Shown one piece after another: positions 12,238-23,844 of a stretch of DNA of 64,000 bases. How positions within the stretch are numbered: the stretch's first letter is position 1; each line of letters opens with the position of its first letter. Under the pieces are notes generated by a model. It searched no databases and was not told where the DNA came from. It worked only from the letters and a program-made list of their open reading frames with translations. The position numbers and the translations under genes are program-made. This DNA is from Ctenosaura bakeri. Its lineage: Eukaryota > Chordata > Lepidosauria > Squamata > Iguanidae. The stretch covers positions 310,001 through 374,000 of the forward strand of contig CAOLHI010001314.1 in the NCBI GenBank assembly GCA_948474755.1, written 5' to 3'.

Positions 12238-12900
12238 TGTTGCCACAAGAGATTGGGGACATTGGGGTCCACCCCCGATGCCAGTGCCTCCTTAGAATTT
12301 GGGGAAATTATAGCTCAGAGGAGGCTTGAAAGAGGAGGGTAATGCCAGGATCTTTTCCCCTATGTATACCAGTACTAACTGTAGAGAGGACTGGAGTTAA
12401 ACAAGATATTTTATTTGAATTGGCAAACATATGAGAAATCAGATGTTCTTAAGAACCCTACCCAGCTATCAGAAAGTGAGGTGGGAAAGGCTGGATAGAA
12501 AAAGATTAAGGGTGGAAAGGGTTACAGTTACAAGTCTTGAAGAAGGAGGAAGAGTTTTGAAGTCTTGAAGAAGGAGGAGGAAACTGGCATATATATTCTC
12601 CACTCCACTTCCAATTCACCATTCCTCTGAAGATGCCAGTCACAGATGCAGGCAAAACGTCAGGATAAAATACAACCAGAACAAGGTCTCAAAGCCCGAA
12701 AAACCCACGAGAACCTTGAAGAAGGAGGTTGCAGCAGAGGGGCTCAGGCAGCATCTGGGGGTAGCACAGAGGAACGGCAGTCTGGGGCACTACATGCTAT
12801 GGCCTATAGTTGGCTGGGGTTGAAACTATGACTTTTATACTCTATTTCATACATGAAAAGGGCATGAAATAGGGTATTACAAAGCTGTAATGGCTTTCTA
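12238..12900 (-). mobile_element. Probable LTR of the same superfamily, boundaries unclear
   Basis: The left part (GGGGTCCACCCCCGATGCCAGTGCCTCC) parallels the U5 region of the LTR at 27525. A TATAAAAGT on the minus strand lies near 12836, and a plus-strand TTTTATTTG (AATAAAA on the minus strand) near 12410. The right end could not be set. Confidence 0.5.
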
Positions 12901-14239
12901 ACAGGACTGGCAAAGAGCTCTGGAATGGGCTAGTTGCTTTAACTCTGAAGTGACAAAACATTGATGGGATTCATGACGATCTCTTAATGTTTGGACAGGT
13001 AGGGTATATAGTGAAGATCTCTGTAGGTAACGTTGAGGGATGGTATCTGATTGCTTTATCTGGGCAGTTTGCCTTCCGTTATGTTTGAAAATGCCGAGAG
13101 CCTGAAGAGGTGAAAGGATTAGCACAAATCCATCAACATTGAGGTTTTCTGCATAATTCTTTCTGGACTTTCCCACCATCATGACCCCAAACATGTCTCC
13201 AGCCAGCATGACCCCAATCCTGTTTTGCAGTCATTAACAAGTCCAATTTATGAAAATCGCATATCTTGTAGAATGGGTGGTAGGGTAGGGTAGCATAAGT
13301 GCCTCTCCAAAATGCAAATCCCAGGATTCCATAAGATGCAGGAGCAGCTATCAAATCCATTTTCTGTTTTACAGCTGCTCTGAGTTGTACAAGAAATTTC
13401 TTGGCCGTGGACCCTAACCCAACAATGATTTGGTACCCGGAGTATTCCTATGCAGCTTGGAGCAGCTGTGGAACGAGTGGCTATAAAAGCCAGAGTTGAT
13501 TCTCTGCCACTCTGCAGCAACACACCTATTGCCTGTCCCTAGTGCTGTTGATTCATGGCTTTGGCTATAAGTTGGAGCATTAAAGCTGTGCCTCCTTTTT
13601 GGCCCAGCTTGTATACAGATGCTGAAAATATAACAAGGCATCCATATGCCTCTGATGGGATGGCCTTGTGTCCTACCCACCCTGCCCAATGGTAGGAGAG
13701 GGGCTGGCCATTTGACTCTCCTCAGAGGCAAGGTTATCTCTCATCTGATTTGATGCGTTTTGGGTTGTAATCTTGTTCCTTCAAAGAGATAGAACCTGGG
13801 GGCCCTTGACATCTGTGGCTTCCACAACAAGGGTGAACCCAACTGTGAACTAACCAATGGACTAAGTCCTATCCCCCAAACATATTGGACAGCTCTTGGG
13901 AAATGGCCAAGTGACATGAGAGCTACCAGACCCCACCGCTTCTGACTAATTTGCCCACCTGACCAAGCTGTGCCAACTCACTGCCTTGATGGCATCAGTG
14001 AAGAATCACCTGGCTTTTTGGCCCAGAGAAAGGGAGATCTTTGGAGAAGATAGCTTATTTGGATGACAGCTCCCTGAAATCCCCAGCCAGCATGGCCACT
14101 GGCCATTCGGATTGAGCAGGAGAGTTACAGGGGCTGTAGGGTTCTTTCACCCCACCCAGTTATATCACTGTGATTCCACTTTAACCTCCATGGCTGTATC
14201 CTAAAGAATCTAGGGGTTTGCAGTTTATGGGAACACTAA
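12901..14239. other. Unannotated sequence
   Basis: No gene seen; a short MITE-like piece (AAATCCCAGGATTCCATAAG) at about 13315. Confidence 0.4.
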
Positions 14240-14372
14240 TGCCATTTCTGCACTGGACTGTTATAGCACGATGATTCCACTTTCAACATCCTATGGAATC
14301 CTGGGGTTTGCAGTTTTGGAAGGGGCCAGCCGTGGAATCATCGTGCTATAACAGTCCAGTGCAGAAATGCCC
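14240..14372. mobile_element. Palindromic Harbinger-like MITE, short-loop copy
   Basis: Both arms present (GCCATTTCTGCACTGGACTG facing CAGTCCAGTGCAGAAATG). The loop is shortened. Confidence 0.85.
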
Positions 14373-14413
14373 TAAACTCCCTGCTTAAGAATTCTAAATA
14401 GTCTCCCTAAACT

Positions 14414-14611
14414 GCCAGCACGGTATAGTGGTTTGAACATTGGACTATGCCTCTGGAGACCAGAGTTTGATTCCCTGCTAGGCCACGGAAACCCCTGGGT
14501 GATCGTGGGTGCACCACACACTCTCAGCCCCAGAAAACCTCATGATAGGTTTGCCTTTGGGTTGCTGTAAGTCTGAAACAACTTGAAGGCGCACGCAACA
14601 GCAAAACAGCA
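14414..14611 (+). mobile_element. tRNA-derived SINE with (CAA)n tail
   Basis: GGTATAGTGGTTTGAACATT and AGAGTTTGATTCCCTGCTAG form the tRNA-like head; tail GAAACAACTTGAAGGCGCAC. Confidence 0.82.
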
Positions 14612-14702
14612 AACCCTGACTTCTTAATAGCATGGAACCGCAACAGTTAAAATGGAATCCGTCACTGTTAAGTAGTTTCTGATTTATAGTGACCTTAAGG
14701 GC

Positions 14703-14871
14703 GTATGGGTTTGAGCATGGGACTACGACCCTAAAGACGAGGTTTCGATTCCCTGCTCAGCCATGGAAACCCACTGAGTGACTGTGGGCACATCACACAC
14801 TTTCAGCTCCAGAAAACCCCATAATAGTGTTGCTGTAAGTTGGAAATGACTTGTAAGCACAGAACAACAAA
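14703..14871 (+). mobile_element. tRNA-derived SINE, same family
   Basis: GGTTTGAGCATGGGACTACG, B-box GGTTTCGATTCCC, tail GGAAATGACTTGTAAGCAC. Confidence 0.8.
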
Positions 14872-14882
14872 GGTGACACAAT

Positions 14883-15064
14883 CCTGGGCTTTTCTTGTCT
14901 AGATTTAGAGCGGAGAGTGGAGTTTGCCCTTGCCCGCTCAGAGGCCGAGAGAGAGTGACCTGCCCAAGGTCACCCAATGGGTTTCCAGGGCTGAGTGGGG
15001 GGATTTGAACCCTGATCCCTGGAGTCCTAGTCCCAACACTCAAAACTACTACACCACAGCAGAG
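14883..15064 (-). mobile_element. tRNA-derived SINE, reverse
   Basis: Reverse of CTGTGGTGTAGTAGTTTTGA and of GGTTCAAATCCCCCC; it also carries GACCTTGGGCAGGTCAC. Confidence 0.75.
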
Positions 15065-15291
15065 TAGTGGGATCATAGTATTATAACTGTGTGGACTGAA
15101 AGGACCTAGAGTCCAAAACAAGATGGGAAGGGAGAAAAGTTTTCTGGGGTTCAATACTCTGACACTGGCATTGGCCGCACTGACACGTGTCTCTGTTTCC
15201 TTTTCTGGGAACACATCGGACGTTACGGTTTTCCACCTTTCGAGGGGGCGGGACGGCTGAGAGCAAAGGAAGCGCCTTCTTCGGGTGGCCG

Positions 15292-15490
15292 GGATTTCTG
15301 CAGTCTGCACTAGCCTGGTCTAGCGCTATTATTCCGCTTTCAACCTCCTATGGAATCCTGGGCTTTGCAGTTTCGGGAGGGCCAGTGAGGATGGCCTTTG
15401 AGGCCCCTCCCTAAACTGCAAACCCCAGGATTCCATAGGAGGTTGAAAGTGGAATCATAGCGCTAGAACAGGCTAGCGCGGAAATGGTCT
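15292..15490. mobile_element. Palindromic Harbinger-like MITE inside the CpG island
   Basis: Arms CTGCACTAGCCTGGTCTAGC and GCTAGCGCGGAAATGG with the usual TGGAATCCTGGG core. It lies about 400 bases left of the first candidate donor. Confidence 0.85.
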
Positions 15491-15860
15491 GAGAAACCGC
15501 GCGATCGCCTCCCCCGCCGCCCTCCTCCTCTCCCCTCCATTCACAATTTCGTCCTCTGTCGAGGCAGCAGCTGCTGGCGGAGGGAGGGAGGGAGGGAGGG
15601 GGGCGGAGGCTGGCGGGGGGAGGTGTCACGCGTGACCCCCTCCTCCCCCTTGGAGGCAGCCGGATTCCTCGTCTTTTCCTGATTTAAACCGACGAGCTCC
15701 AGCCGGGCGCCTCCCCTGCCGGATTCCTGCGCCTCCGGTCCCGCCGGCTGGTGGCCAGAAGGCGTCCCCGAAGGAGCGCACGCACCGCAAGCAGCCGCCG
15801 GAGGGGATTCGCCTTCGGGAGGCGCTGGGTCTTCCCCGGCGGAGGAAAGGAAGCCGCATC

Positions 15861-16436
15861 CAGGGCGAGCTCGGGACGGGGCGGCAGGTAAGGCATCCCT
15901 CCGGCGGGGCGGCAGGTGAGGCATCCCTCCGGCGGGGCGGCAGGTAAGGCATCCTTCCGACGGGGCGGCAGGTAAAGCATCCCTCCGGCGAGACGGCAGG
16001 TGAGGCATCCCTCCGGCGGGGCGGCAGGTAAGGCATCCTCCCGAAGGGGCGGCAGATAAAGCATCCCTCTGGCGGGGCGGCAGGTGAGGCATCCCCCGGC
16101 GGGGCGGCAGGTGAGGCATCCCCCCGGCGGGGTGGCAGGTGAGGCATCCCTCCGGCGGGGCGGCAGGTGAGGCATCTTTCCGACGGGGCGGCAGGTAAGG
16201 CATCCTTCCGACGGGCGGCAGATAAAGCATCCCTCCGGCGAGACAGCAGGTGAGGCATCCTTCCGACGGTGAGGCATCCCTCCGGCGGGGCGGCAGGTAA
16301 GGCATCTTTCTGGCGGGGCGGCAGATAAGGCATCCCTCCGGCGAGACAGCAGGTGAGGCATCCCTCCGGCGAGGCGGCAGGTGAGGCATCCCTCCGGCGA
16401 GACAGCAGGTGAGGCATCCCTCCGGCGGGGCGGCTT
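15861..16436. repeat. 28-bp GC-rich minisatellite, about 20 units, each with a splice-donor-like site
   Basis: The unit reads roughly GCATCCCTCCGGCGG then GGCGGCAGGTGAG. The GT (or its mutated form) falls at 15888, 15916, 15944, 15972, 16000, 16028, 16056, 16084, 16111, 16139, 16167, 16195, 16221, 16250, 16269, 16297, 16325, 16353, 16381 and 16409. Sixteen units keep CAG|GTRAG or CAG|GTAAAG; those at 16056, 16221 and 16325 have CAG|AT, and 16269 is a shortened unit. Since 28 is not a multiple of three, the minus strand is open in three frames; those proline/arginine-rich frames are by-products of the repeat. Confidence 0.9.
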
Positions 16437-16759
16437 GTCTGCTTCTCTCCCCAGTTAGGCAGGGCTGGGCAGAAGGGGAAATATAGTCCCCTGGACAGGC
16501 TCAAAGGCTCAGGACTTTGACCCTGAAGTCCTGAGCTTGCAGATGCTGCCCAGCAGTCTTCCTCCAACATTCTCCCCAAGTTCATATTGATTTCTGCCCC
16601 CCTGGTTAGGGTGATTTCCTCCTTTTTCTCTTGACTGCTTCTGCTGATTTTCTTGCTTGAAACTGAATTTGGGCTTGCTCCACTGAAGCCTGTAACCTCT
16701 ACAAGCTGTCTCTGCAGTCCTCCTGGAAAGGAATAATTGTGACTCCTGGTATATGACAG

Positions 16760-16887
16760 GCTTGGAGGTTTTTAAGCAGAGGCTGGATGGCCACCTGTTG
16801 GGAGTGCTTTGATGGGGGTTCCTGCATGGCAGAAGGGGGTTGGACTGAATGGCCTCGGGGGTCTCTTCCAACTCTATGATTCCATGC
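16760..16887 (+). mobile_element. CR1 LINE 3' end fragment
   Basis: Matches the last about 130 bases of CR1, from GGAGGTTTTTAAGCAGAGGC to GGTCTCTTCCAACTCTATGA, just right of the CpG island. Confidence 0.85.
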
Positions 16888-17674
16888 CTCTATAACTCTT
16901 TTGTCTTGGTTGGACGGATTTTATACTGGATTTTTAAAGTGGCATTCAACATCCTTCCACACTCCCTATCAAATTGCCATATATGTCATTCACAAAAGGG
17001 AGGCTTAAAGGAACATGAAAGACATCTATCCGAATGCCTGAATTGGCCGAGGAAATTGTTATCACACAATTTATCTCAGTGTGATTTTCTTGTCTCCGTG
17101 TTTCAATACAAATAGTCCTGTGAGTTAGGCTGGGAGACAGTGACTGGATCAGCCAACAGCGTTTTTGCTGAAAAGGTACAACTTCTAAACAGCTTGGAAG
17201 AGCCCTAAAACTTCATGAAGCACAGGACTTTGACAGCAGCCATATAGTGGAAATGATACTTCTAAAATAAGTGTTAATCATGCAATGTTTATAATTTTAA
17301 AGGCTTGTTTTGTTGTAAGCAAACCATCAGTGTTTTGTTGGAAAAAAAAATCTGGGAAGAGAAGAATGATTATAGTTGGTACTGGGAAAACAGAGGAAGC
17401 ATCCAAAGCTTAGGTTATAAACCAAACAAGGGAAAGTGGGAAGAAGATAAGTGTACTTTAAGAATATAGATAGAGGATCTTGGTAAATTATTTTCAAATT
17501 ATATAGGATAACAGTACTGTTCAGGTTGTGGTAAGGCTATACAGTCGTAACAGTAACTAACGTGGGGGTTAGTTCCTGTTTGAATTGAATGCAAATAGAT
17601 TCTCATTTATTATTATTTATATTTATATTCAGGAAAAAATAATTCCAATTTAACACTTGTATTTTACACTCATT

Positions 17675-17721
<47 letters not shown>

Positions 17722-18077
17722 CTTATTATTGATCATAATGTATTTGTTGCTTAATAATGATAATAATAATAATGGTGGCAGGAGGAGCAACAGCAGCTGT
17801 GGTTTAGTGACTTACCTCCAACTGGCCTGATTTAGCAAGGGCAGTTGCATTTCATCCCCTGTTTTTATACCTTTTTCATGGCTTTTAACATGTTCCAGTT
17901 TATCTCTTCCTCCCACTTTTCTCTTCATCCTCAATTTACTTCAGTTGCTGCAAACTGAGGTCCTCTATCTTGTGTCATCGCCTGCTGAAATTCCCTCTGC
18001 ACTGCTGCTCCTTATAGATGGAGAGAGGAGAAAATTCAGAGAAGGAAGAAGCAGCTGGTCTTTGTTTCAAAAACAAA
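16888..18077. other. Unannotated sequence with a hAT-like fragment
   Basis: The part 17810-17965 resembles 57325-57485 (CCAACTGGCCTGATTTAGCA against CCAACTGTCCTGATTTGGCA), a shared unclassified repeat; 62010-62320 is an inverted relative. Confidence 0.4.
17681..17722. repeat. (CA)n(TA)n microsatellite
   Basis: A CA run passes into a TA run. An (AAT)n stretch follows at 17754-17772. Confidence 0.95.
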
Positions 18078-18238
18078 GGCCATTTCCGCACGAGTCTGTT
18101 ATAGCACGATGATTCCACTTTCAACCTCCTATGGAATCCTGGGGTTTGCAGTTTTGGGAGGGGCCAGCAAACCCCAGGATTCCATAGGAGGTTAAAAGTG
18201 GAATCATCGCGCCATAACAGATTCGTGTGGAAATGACC
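18078..18238. mobile_element. Palindromic Harbinger-like MITE
   Basis: Arms GGCCATTTCCGCACGAGTCT and CGTGTGGAAATGACC; both cores intact. Confidence 0.88.
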
Positions 18239-18305
18239 CAAGGCAGGAAAAATATGAGCCACTCCATCTTGGAGTGCATCTTCTTTTCTTCCCCCATGAG
18301 CCCAG

Positions 18306-18532
18306 GAGAGACAGTTTGGTGTAATGGTTTGAGTATTGCATTACGATTCCAAGGGACAAAGTTTCAAATCCCCACTCAGCCATGGAAACCTCCCTGGGTA
18401 AGCTTGGGCAAGTCACACGCTCCCAGCCAGGCAATGGCAAACTTTCTCAGCATACATCTTGCCAAGAAAAGTCCATGATAGGTTCAATTTAGGGTTGCCA
18501 CAACTCAAGAAACAACTTGAAGGCAACAATAC
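18306..18532 (+). mobile_element. tRNA-derived SINE
   Basis: TTTGGTGTAATGGTTTGAGT, AGTTTCAAATCCCCACTCAG, GCTTGGGCAAGTCACACGCT, tail CAACTTGAAGGCAACAATAC. Confidence 0.85.
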
Positions 18533-18552
18533 ACATGAGCCCAAACCAGCTG

Positions 18553-19550
18553 TGTTGACGTGATTTCTGGGGTCTCTTGGGGGACGCCTTAATGTGCTCC
18601 ACGTGATGGGGAATGGAAACTAGCCAGAGCACGAGCAATAGCAATGCAAGAGGCAGGGTAACCTAGTGGGGTCTTTTTACCCAGTTTTTACGGGGCCAGG
18701 CCAAGCCAAAAGCAAACAAAAATGTCTAATAAAATGATTTTATTGAATGAAAGTCTCACACACCAACGCAATCACTCACACACTCACTCAAGATCTATTA
18801 AGAAGCAAAAGAGAGGAAACTGGATGGGGGAACTATTGAAGGAATTGTAGCTGGGGTAATACTGCACCTTTTTCTGAAGTCTTTGGTCCGGAAAAAATAG
18901 TGAAGAAGTGGAGCTGAGCACAGAGAGGGCTGAGGGGATTACTCAACAGACAGAGAAACGGTCTGCTGGGATGACTGGGAGTGATCCAAAGAATCGCTCA
19001 AAAACAGGGACTATTTGTAGGGGGGAAAGTACCTGGAGGGCTAATCCTTTCCCGGGGAGAACAATGGGTTTGCAACGAGAAAGAAGCTCCACAATGGCAA
19101 CTTCCTTTGCATGATGGGATTATGAGGTGTTGCCAAAGTCTGAGGATCTTCGGTTGCATTGGGTTGTGGTGCGACTTTATGTAAATAGTCCTTGCCTGAT
19201 AGGATTTTATTGCTATCGGTGCTCAACTTGGGGCAAACAAGCTAATCCCCTCAAGTCGGCTTCTCAGGGGCTGAGGACCCTTTGTCTACTGTGGGTTTGC
19301 ACAGCTTGAGGTCCCCTGGGGCTACGTGATGGGGGAGTGTACTGGCCTGACCTGGTTTTTGATTGTTCGACTGTTGCTCCCTACGTGCCCATCTGGGTGA
19401 CCTCTCAGGCACATTGAATCATATTTAAATGTCAAAATTGTAGACCCTGGGACAGGATTTTCCAGCTGCATGTTCCATCTCTGAGTTGCTCCCTCTTTCC
19501 ATCAGTAAAGAGCAGGCACAGTGGCCCCTACCAGAGCTTGACAGGTAACA
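18553..19550 (-). mobile_element. LTR, same family as 4579-4920
   Basis: Runs from TGTTGACGTGATTTC to GGTAACA at 19550. Minus-strand AATAAA lies near 18735 and a degraded TATA-like box near 19012. No convincing target duplication was found. It lies in the presumed first intron, antisense to the receptor gene. Confidence 0.7.
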
Positions 19551-19599
19551 GGGATAGGGTGAGTGAGACTACATCCCTATCCTACCCACTAAGTGATTT

Positions 19600-19670
19600 C
19601 CCATGTACATATGTGCCTGTCAACTTATGGCAACCCCATGAATTTTGTAGGTTTTTCTTAGGCAAGCAAT
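19600..19670 (-). mobile_element. SINE tail fragment (5S-SINE type)
   Basis: Reverse of the tail at 38814-39050: GCCTGTCAACTTATGGCAAC and CATGAATTTTGTAGG. Confidence 0.6.
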
Positions 19671-19720
19671 ACTAGGAGTCTTGGTGGACCATAAGCTGAA
19701 CATGAGTCAGCAGTGTGACT
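19671..19720 (+). mobile_element. Short CR1 fragment
   Basis: About 50 bases match the CR1 segment encoding [15 protein letters not shown] (GGAGTCTTGGTGGACCATAA and onward). It is wedged between a SINE tail and a MITE. Confidence 0.7.
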
Positions 19721-19749
19721 CATGTTGAAAGTAGAATAATAGCACTATG

Positions 19750-19927
19750 AACATTTCTGCACGACACTCTTATAGCGCGATAATTCCACTTTCAACCTCC
19801 TATGGAATCCTGGGGTTTGCAGTTCCGGAGCGGCTGGCCGGCCTCTCCCAAAACTGCAAACCCCAGGATTCCATAGGAGGTTGAAAGTGGAATGATTGCA
19901 CTATAAGAGTGTCATGCGGAAATGGCC
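19750..19927. mobile_element. Palindromic Harbinger-like MITE
   Basis: Arms ACATTTCTGCACGACACTCT and AGAGTGTCATGCGGAAATGG; loop GGAGCGGCTGGCCGGCC. Confidence 0.88.
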
Positions 19928-21164
19928 TATAACAGGCTAGTGCAGAAATGGCCTCTGTGTGTGTATGTGTGTGCCACATTTATGCATGCCTAAATTGCTA
20001 ACAGAATTCTGCCCCTAAGGCAGTCATTATCTTTCACCCATTATTGCCTCCCTCACAGAGTTGTTAAGCAGATAAAAATAAAGATCTTTTGGATAAAAAA
20101 TGTAGTAATTTAAGCCTGAAAGAACACATGGTGGGAAGTGAGAACTAGAGAGCAAATTGATTTAATACATATTGGCCCATTTTACATAGCAGGCCATTTT
20201 TACACTAATTTTATACATTTTGTAATAAATCATCCCCTCATTACATTTATTTAACATTTATATTATTTTTAATATTTAATGTTTATATTAAATTATTACA
20301 CTCCCTCCAAGGAGCTGAAGGGGCATTCGGAATTCTTCCTGCTACTCACAGTTTTATCTTCATATAATATTGTGAGTTAGACTCAGCAGAACCTGGCGAA
20401 ACATTACCCAGCTGAGGTTCATAGCCGAATGGGGGATTTGAAACTCAGTCGGTCTAGTTCTAGTCCATCCCTGCAACTTTAACATTATATTTAGCTTCTG
20501 ATAATGAGAATGAAAAAAGAAAATGTGTGTACCTCACTTGGTGACTCCGTACTTGGATGACTCACCACTGAAGAGAAGAATGAGCTCCACCGAAGACCAT
20601 TGTGTCTGGGGTAGAAATGGGAGTTCTTATCTCCGGTGTCATATTCGTGCAGGAACGTTGCCTCTTCTTTCTGAATTTCTATGAGCCTGAAACTGCCTCG
20701 TATAGAGGCAGATGACTGGATTTGGCAACCTACGGTTATCTCCTCTGACTGCCTCACCAAGGTCTTTCCTGGGATAGAAGATGCTCAAGACTTACTTCAT
20801 TGCCTTCATAGCTTGCTTTTCTTCTGAGATACCCAAAGGTGGGAATCTGTAGCTTTTTGACCCTCCACAGTTTTATCCTTGTTCACAAGACTCCCAAGAA
20901 GCAGTTTATAGACTGAGAGAGAGAGAGAAACTTAGATTCAATCACTAGATGACCTGAGGGCCAGACCTGATCATTATCCTTATGTTAATACAATTAATGT
21001 TCAGATGAGCTTCTTATGAAAATAGTGGCTTGTAAGGAAGCATGAAAACAGCAAAGACTTGGAATGATTACCAAGGAAAGTCAAGGCAGAAAGTGTGAAG
21101 GCAGGTTTACAGTTGAATATAAAAAAAACAATAATAACGATCACAGATTATTTTGTATTTATTA
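19928..21164. other. Unannotated sequence
   Basis: A decayed SINE-like body near 20350-20480 (reverse); otherwise nothing recognised. Confidence 0.4.
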
Positions 21165-21385
21165 TTTATTTGTATCCCGCCTCTCCATATGGATCGAGGC
21201 GGCAAACAACTTACAAATAGCATGTATTTCGATACATTTCTTATACATGCCCCCAACAAGCTGGGTACTCATTTTACCGACCTGCGAAAGGATGGAAGGC
21301 TGAGTCAACCTTGGAGCCCGGCAGGATCAAACTCACAACCTTGTGGCTTGCAGGACTGGCATTTAACCACTGCACTACCAGGGCA
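21165..21385 (-). mobile_element. tRNA-derived SINE, reverse copy of the 59155 family
   Basis: Reverse strand shows the same A-box, B-box region and GGTAAAATGAGTACCCAGCT. Confidence 0.85.
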
Positions 21386-21422
21386 GTAACCTCAAAGTAC
21401 ACAAGACATTGAAATACTTCGT

Positions 21423-21835
21423 AGAATCATAGAATCATAGAAATGTAGAGTTGGAAGAGACCCCAAGGGCCATCCAGACCAACCCCCTGCCATGCAGGAA
21501 CACACTCAAAGCACTCCCGACAGATGACCATCAAGCCTCTGCTTAAAAACCTCCAAGGAAGGAGACTCCACTACACTTCGAGGCAGCAGATTCCACTGCC
21601 GGACAGCCCTGACTGCCAGGAAGTTCTTCCTGAGGTTCAGGTGGAATCTCCTTTCCTGCAGCTTGAATCCATTGCTCCTTGTCCTGGTCTCTGGAGCAGC
21701 AGAAAACAAGCCTTCTCCTTCCTCTACATGGCATCCCTTCAAATATTTAAACATGGCTGTCATGTCCCCTCTTAACTCTCTCTTCTGGAGACTAAACATA
21801 CACAGCTCTCTAAGTCTATCCTCATAGGGCATGGC
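21423..21835 (-). mobile_element. CR1 LINE 3' fragment
   Basis: Two AGAATCATAG units at the left mark the 3' end. A 108-codon open piece (21506-21832) encodes the CR1 C-terminus, from [10 protein letters not shown] to HLSGVL. Confidence 0.9.
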
Positions 21836-21840
21836 TTCAA

Positions 21841-22409
21841 GATTTTCTATACATTGGTACAGTCATTAATCAGAATGGAGACTGCAGTCAAGAAGTCAGA
21901 AGAAGACTAGGACTTGAAAGGGCAGCTATGATGGAACTAGACAAAGATCCTGAAGTGTAAAGATATCTCATTGAATACTAAAGTTAAGATTGTCCATCCA
22001 TTTCCAATTTCTGTGTATGGTCGTGAAAGCTGGACAGCAAAGAAAGCTGAGAAGAAGAAAATCAACTCCTTTGAAATGTGGGGCTGGACAAGAGTTCTAC
22101 GGATACTGTGGACTGCTCAAAAGACAAACGGGTCCTGGAGCAAATCAAGCCTGAACTCTCCATAGAAGCCAAGATCCCTTAACTGAGGCTGTCATACTTT
22201 GGCCATATCATGAGAAGACATGACTCACTAGAGAAGACAACAGTGCTTGGTAAGGTAGAAGGCAGTAGGAGAAGAGGGGAACTGCATTACAGATAGTGGA
22301 TAGACTCAATCAAGGAAGACACATCCCTGAATCCACAAGACCTGAGCAGCGTGGTTGGTCTCTTTTCCATAGGGCCACATAAGCAGAAGTCGACTTGACA
22401 GCAAAAGAA
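21841..22409 (+). mobile_element. BovB/RTE-type LINE remnant, ORF C-terminal part
   Basis: Broken frames encode motifs of the RTE/BovB ORF end: YGRESWTAKKAEKKKINSFE and W-x-WTRVLRILWTAQKTN, then a FGHIMRRHDSLEKTTVLGK-like stretch in another frame. The tail AAGTCGACTTGACAGCA resembles a BovB/SINE 3' end. Strongly decayed. Confidence 0.75.
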
Positions 22410-22590
22410 GGTTGACTAGATTGGTACCATGGAGAAGGGTGGAGGCATTTCCTACCCACTGCTACACACCTTTTCTGCCAGAGTTGTGAGAAAAACAGGG
22501 CCCAGCCTTGCCCTTAGGGTAGAGCATGGGGGCTGCCATGAAAGGGCAGCAAATAGCTGTTATGTTTATTTTCAATGTATTTTGACTCCT

Positions 22591-22912
22591 AGAATCATAG
22601 AATCATAGAAATGTAGAGTTGGAAGAGACCACACAGGCCATCCAGTCCAACCCCCGGCCATGCAGGAACACCCTCAAAGCACTCCCGACAGATAGCCATC
22701 AAGTCTCTGCTTAAAAACCTCCAAGGAAGGAGCCTCCACTACACTCCGAGGCAGCAGATTCCACTGCCGGACAGCCCTGACTGTCAGGAAGTTCTTCCTG
22801 AGGTTCAGGTGGAATCTCCCTTCCCGCAGCTTGAATCCATTGCTCCTTGTCCTGGTCTCTGGAGCAGCAGAAAACAAGCCCTCTCCTTCCTCTACATGGC
22901 ATCCCTTCAAAT
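22591..22912 (-). mobile_element. CR1 LINE 3' fragment
   Basis: Same 3' end as the preceding copy. The open piece 22674-22910 encodes [18 protein letters not shown] to LSGVL. Truncated at 22912. Confidence 0.9.
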
Positions 22913-23215
22913 AAGTACTTACAGGACTTTCAGGCTGAGGGATTGCAAGGAGTGCTCAACACTTCCCCAGCTCACCTTGCATTTGCAGTCGTTTTAATTT
23001 TTGTTTCAAACTGCTTTCCTACCTCCCAAGGGCTTCCATCCAGTCTAGGGGGTTATGAGATAGATACAGGCTAGGGATCCTGCTGAGAAAAGAAGCCACA
23101 GTCGTCTTCAATCTTTTGTGTGTCAGAGGTGTGGAACCACAACTCCCATGTGGGCTGAGAGGTGATGAGAGTTGTAGTCCAGTACAATACGAAGACATCA
23201 GCTTGGGGAACATTG

Positions 23216-23394
23216 TCTATTTCCGCACTAGACTGTTATAGCACTATGATTCCACTTTCAACATCCTATGGAATCCTGGGGTTTGCAGTTTCAGGAGGGG
23301 CGGCCTGGCCCCTCCCGAAACTGCAAACCCCAGGATTTCATAGGATGTTGAAAGTGGAATCATAGCGCTATAATAGGCTAGTGAAGAAATGGCC
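23216..23394. mobile_element. Palindromic Harbinger-like MITE
   Basis: Arms TTCCGCACTAGACTGTTATA and TAATAGGCTAGTGAAGAAAT, complete cores. Confidence 0.88.
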
Positions 23395-23844
23395 ATTGTA
23401 ATCAGAGTTTAGTTTGAAGCAAATGAGAGTTGTGTGTGCATCTTTGTGAGCCTGCCTGTGTGCGTGTGTCATTTTAGATTTTAGTAGTGAGGGGGCAAAA
23501 AATATGGATGAGAAACAAGGCTGTTGGGAAGATTCGAGAGCCTACTTTAAGATCTAATGCGTTTTTTGAAAAATAAAGCACTTTAAGAGCATTTATTATT
23601 GACCTCACAATGCTGATTGCAAGTAGCCAGCAATAATCAAACTGCTGTCAGTCCAGCAAACATTTCTCATTATTCAGCTCTGCAGTCCTAGGCAGATTTA
23701 CTTAAGCCTGCTCACGTTGGGTCTTACTTCTGAGTAAGTAAGGACTGTCAGTTTAATTGAAGGCAAGGGGATAACTGATAGGCTGCGATCTTGTTGCAAA
23801 ATTAAATCCCATCAGGTAGATTAATGTCTGAGTAAACAAGTGTA

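Larger units (their letters stand above)
15184..16440. promoter_or_regulatory. CpG island, candidate promoter and untranslated first exon
   Basis: This is the main long stretch dense in CpG and G+C in an otherwise A+T-leaning window; the other CpG-rich patches are transposons. From about 15490 to 15887 it is unique-looking GC-rich sequence ending in a strong donor, GGCAG|GTAAGG at 15888. A first exon here, transcribed rightward and spliced to the acceptor at 37286, would supply the missing untranslated exon of the receptor gene across a 21.4-kb intron. This is inference: no transcript evidence is available, and a different or divergent gene could use the island. A palindromic MITE occupies 15292-15490 on its left flank. 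Confidence 0.5.

Noticed and set aside
14100..14372. Inverted repeats as a CRISPR-like or regulatory array
   Set aside because: They are arms of the dispersed MITE, with no regular spacing or spacers.
15541..16585. Three long overlapping minus-strand open frames rich in proline, arginine and cysteine
   Set aside because: They translate the 28-bp minisatellite in three frames; openness in all three is explained by the repeat, with no family resemblance.
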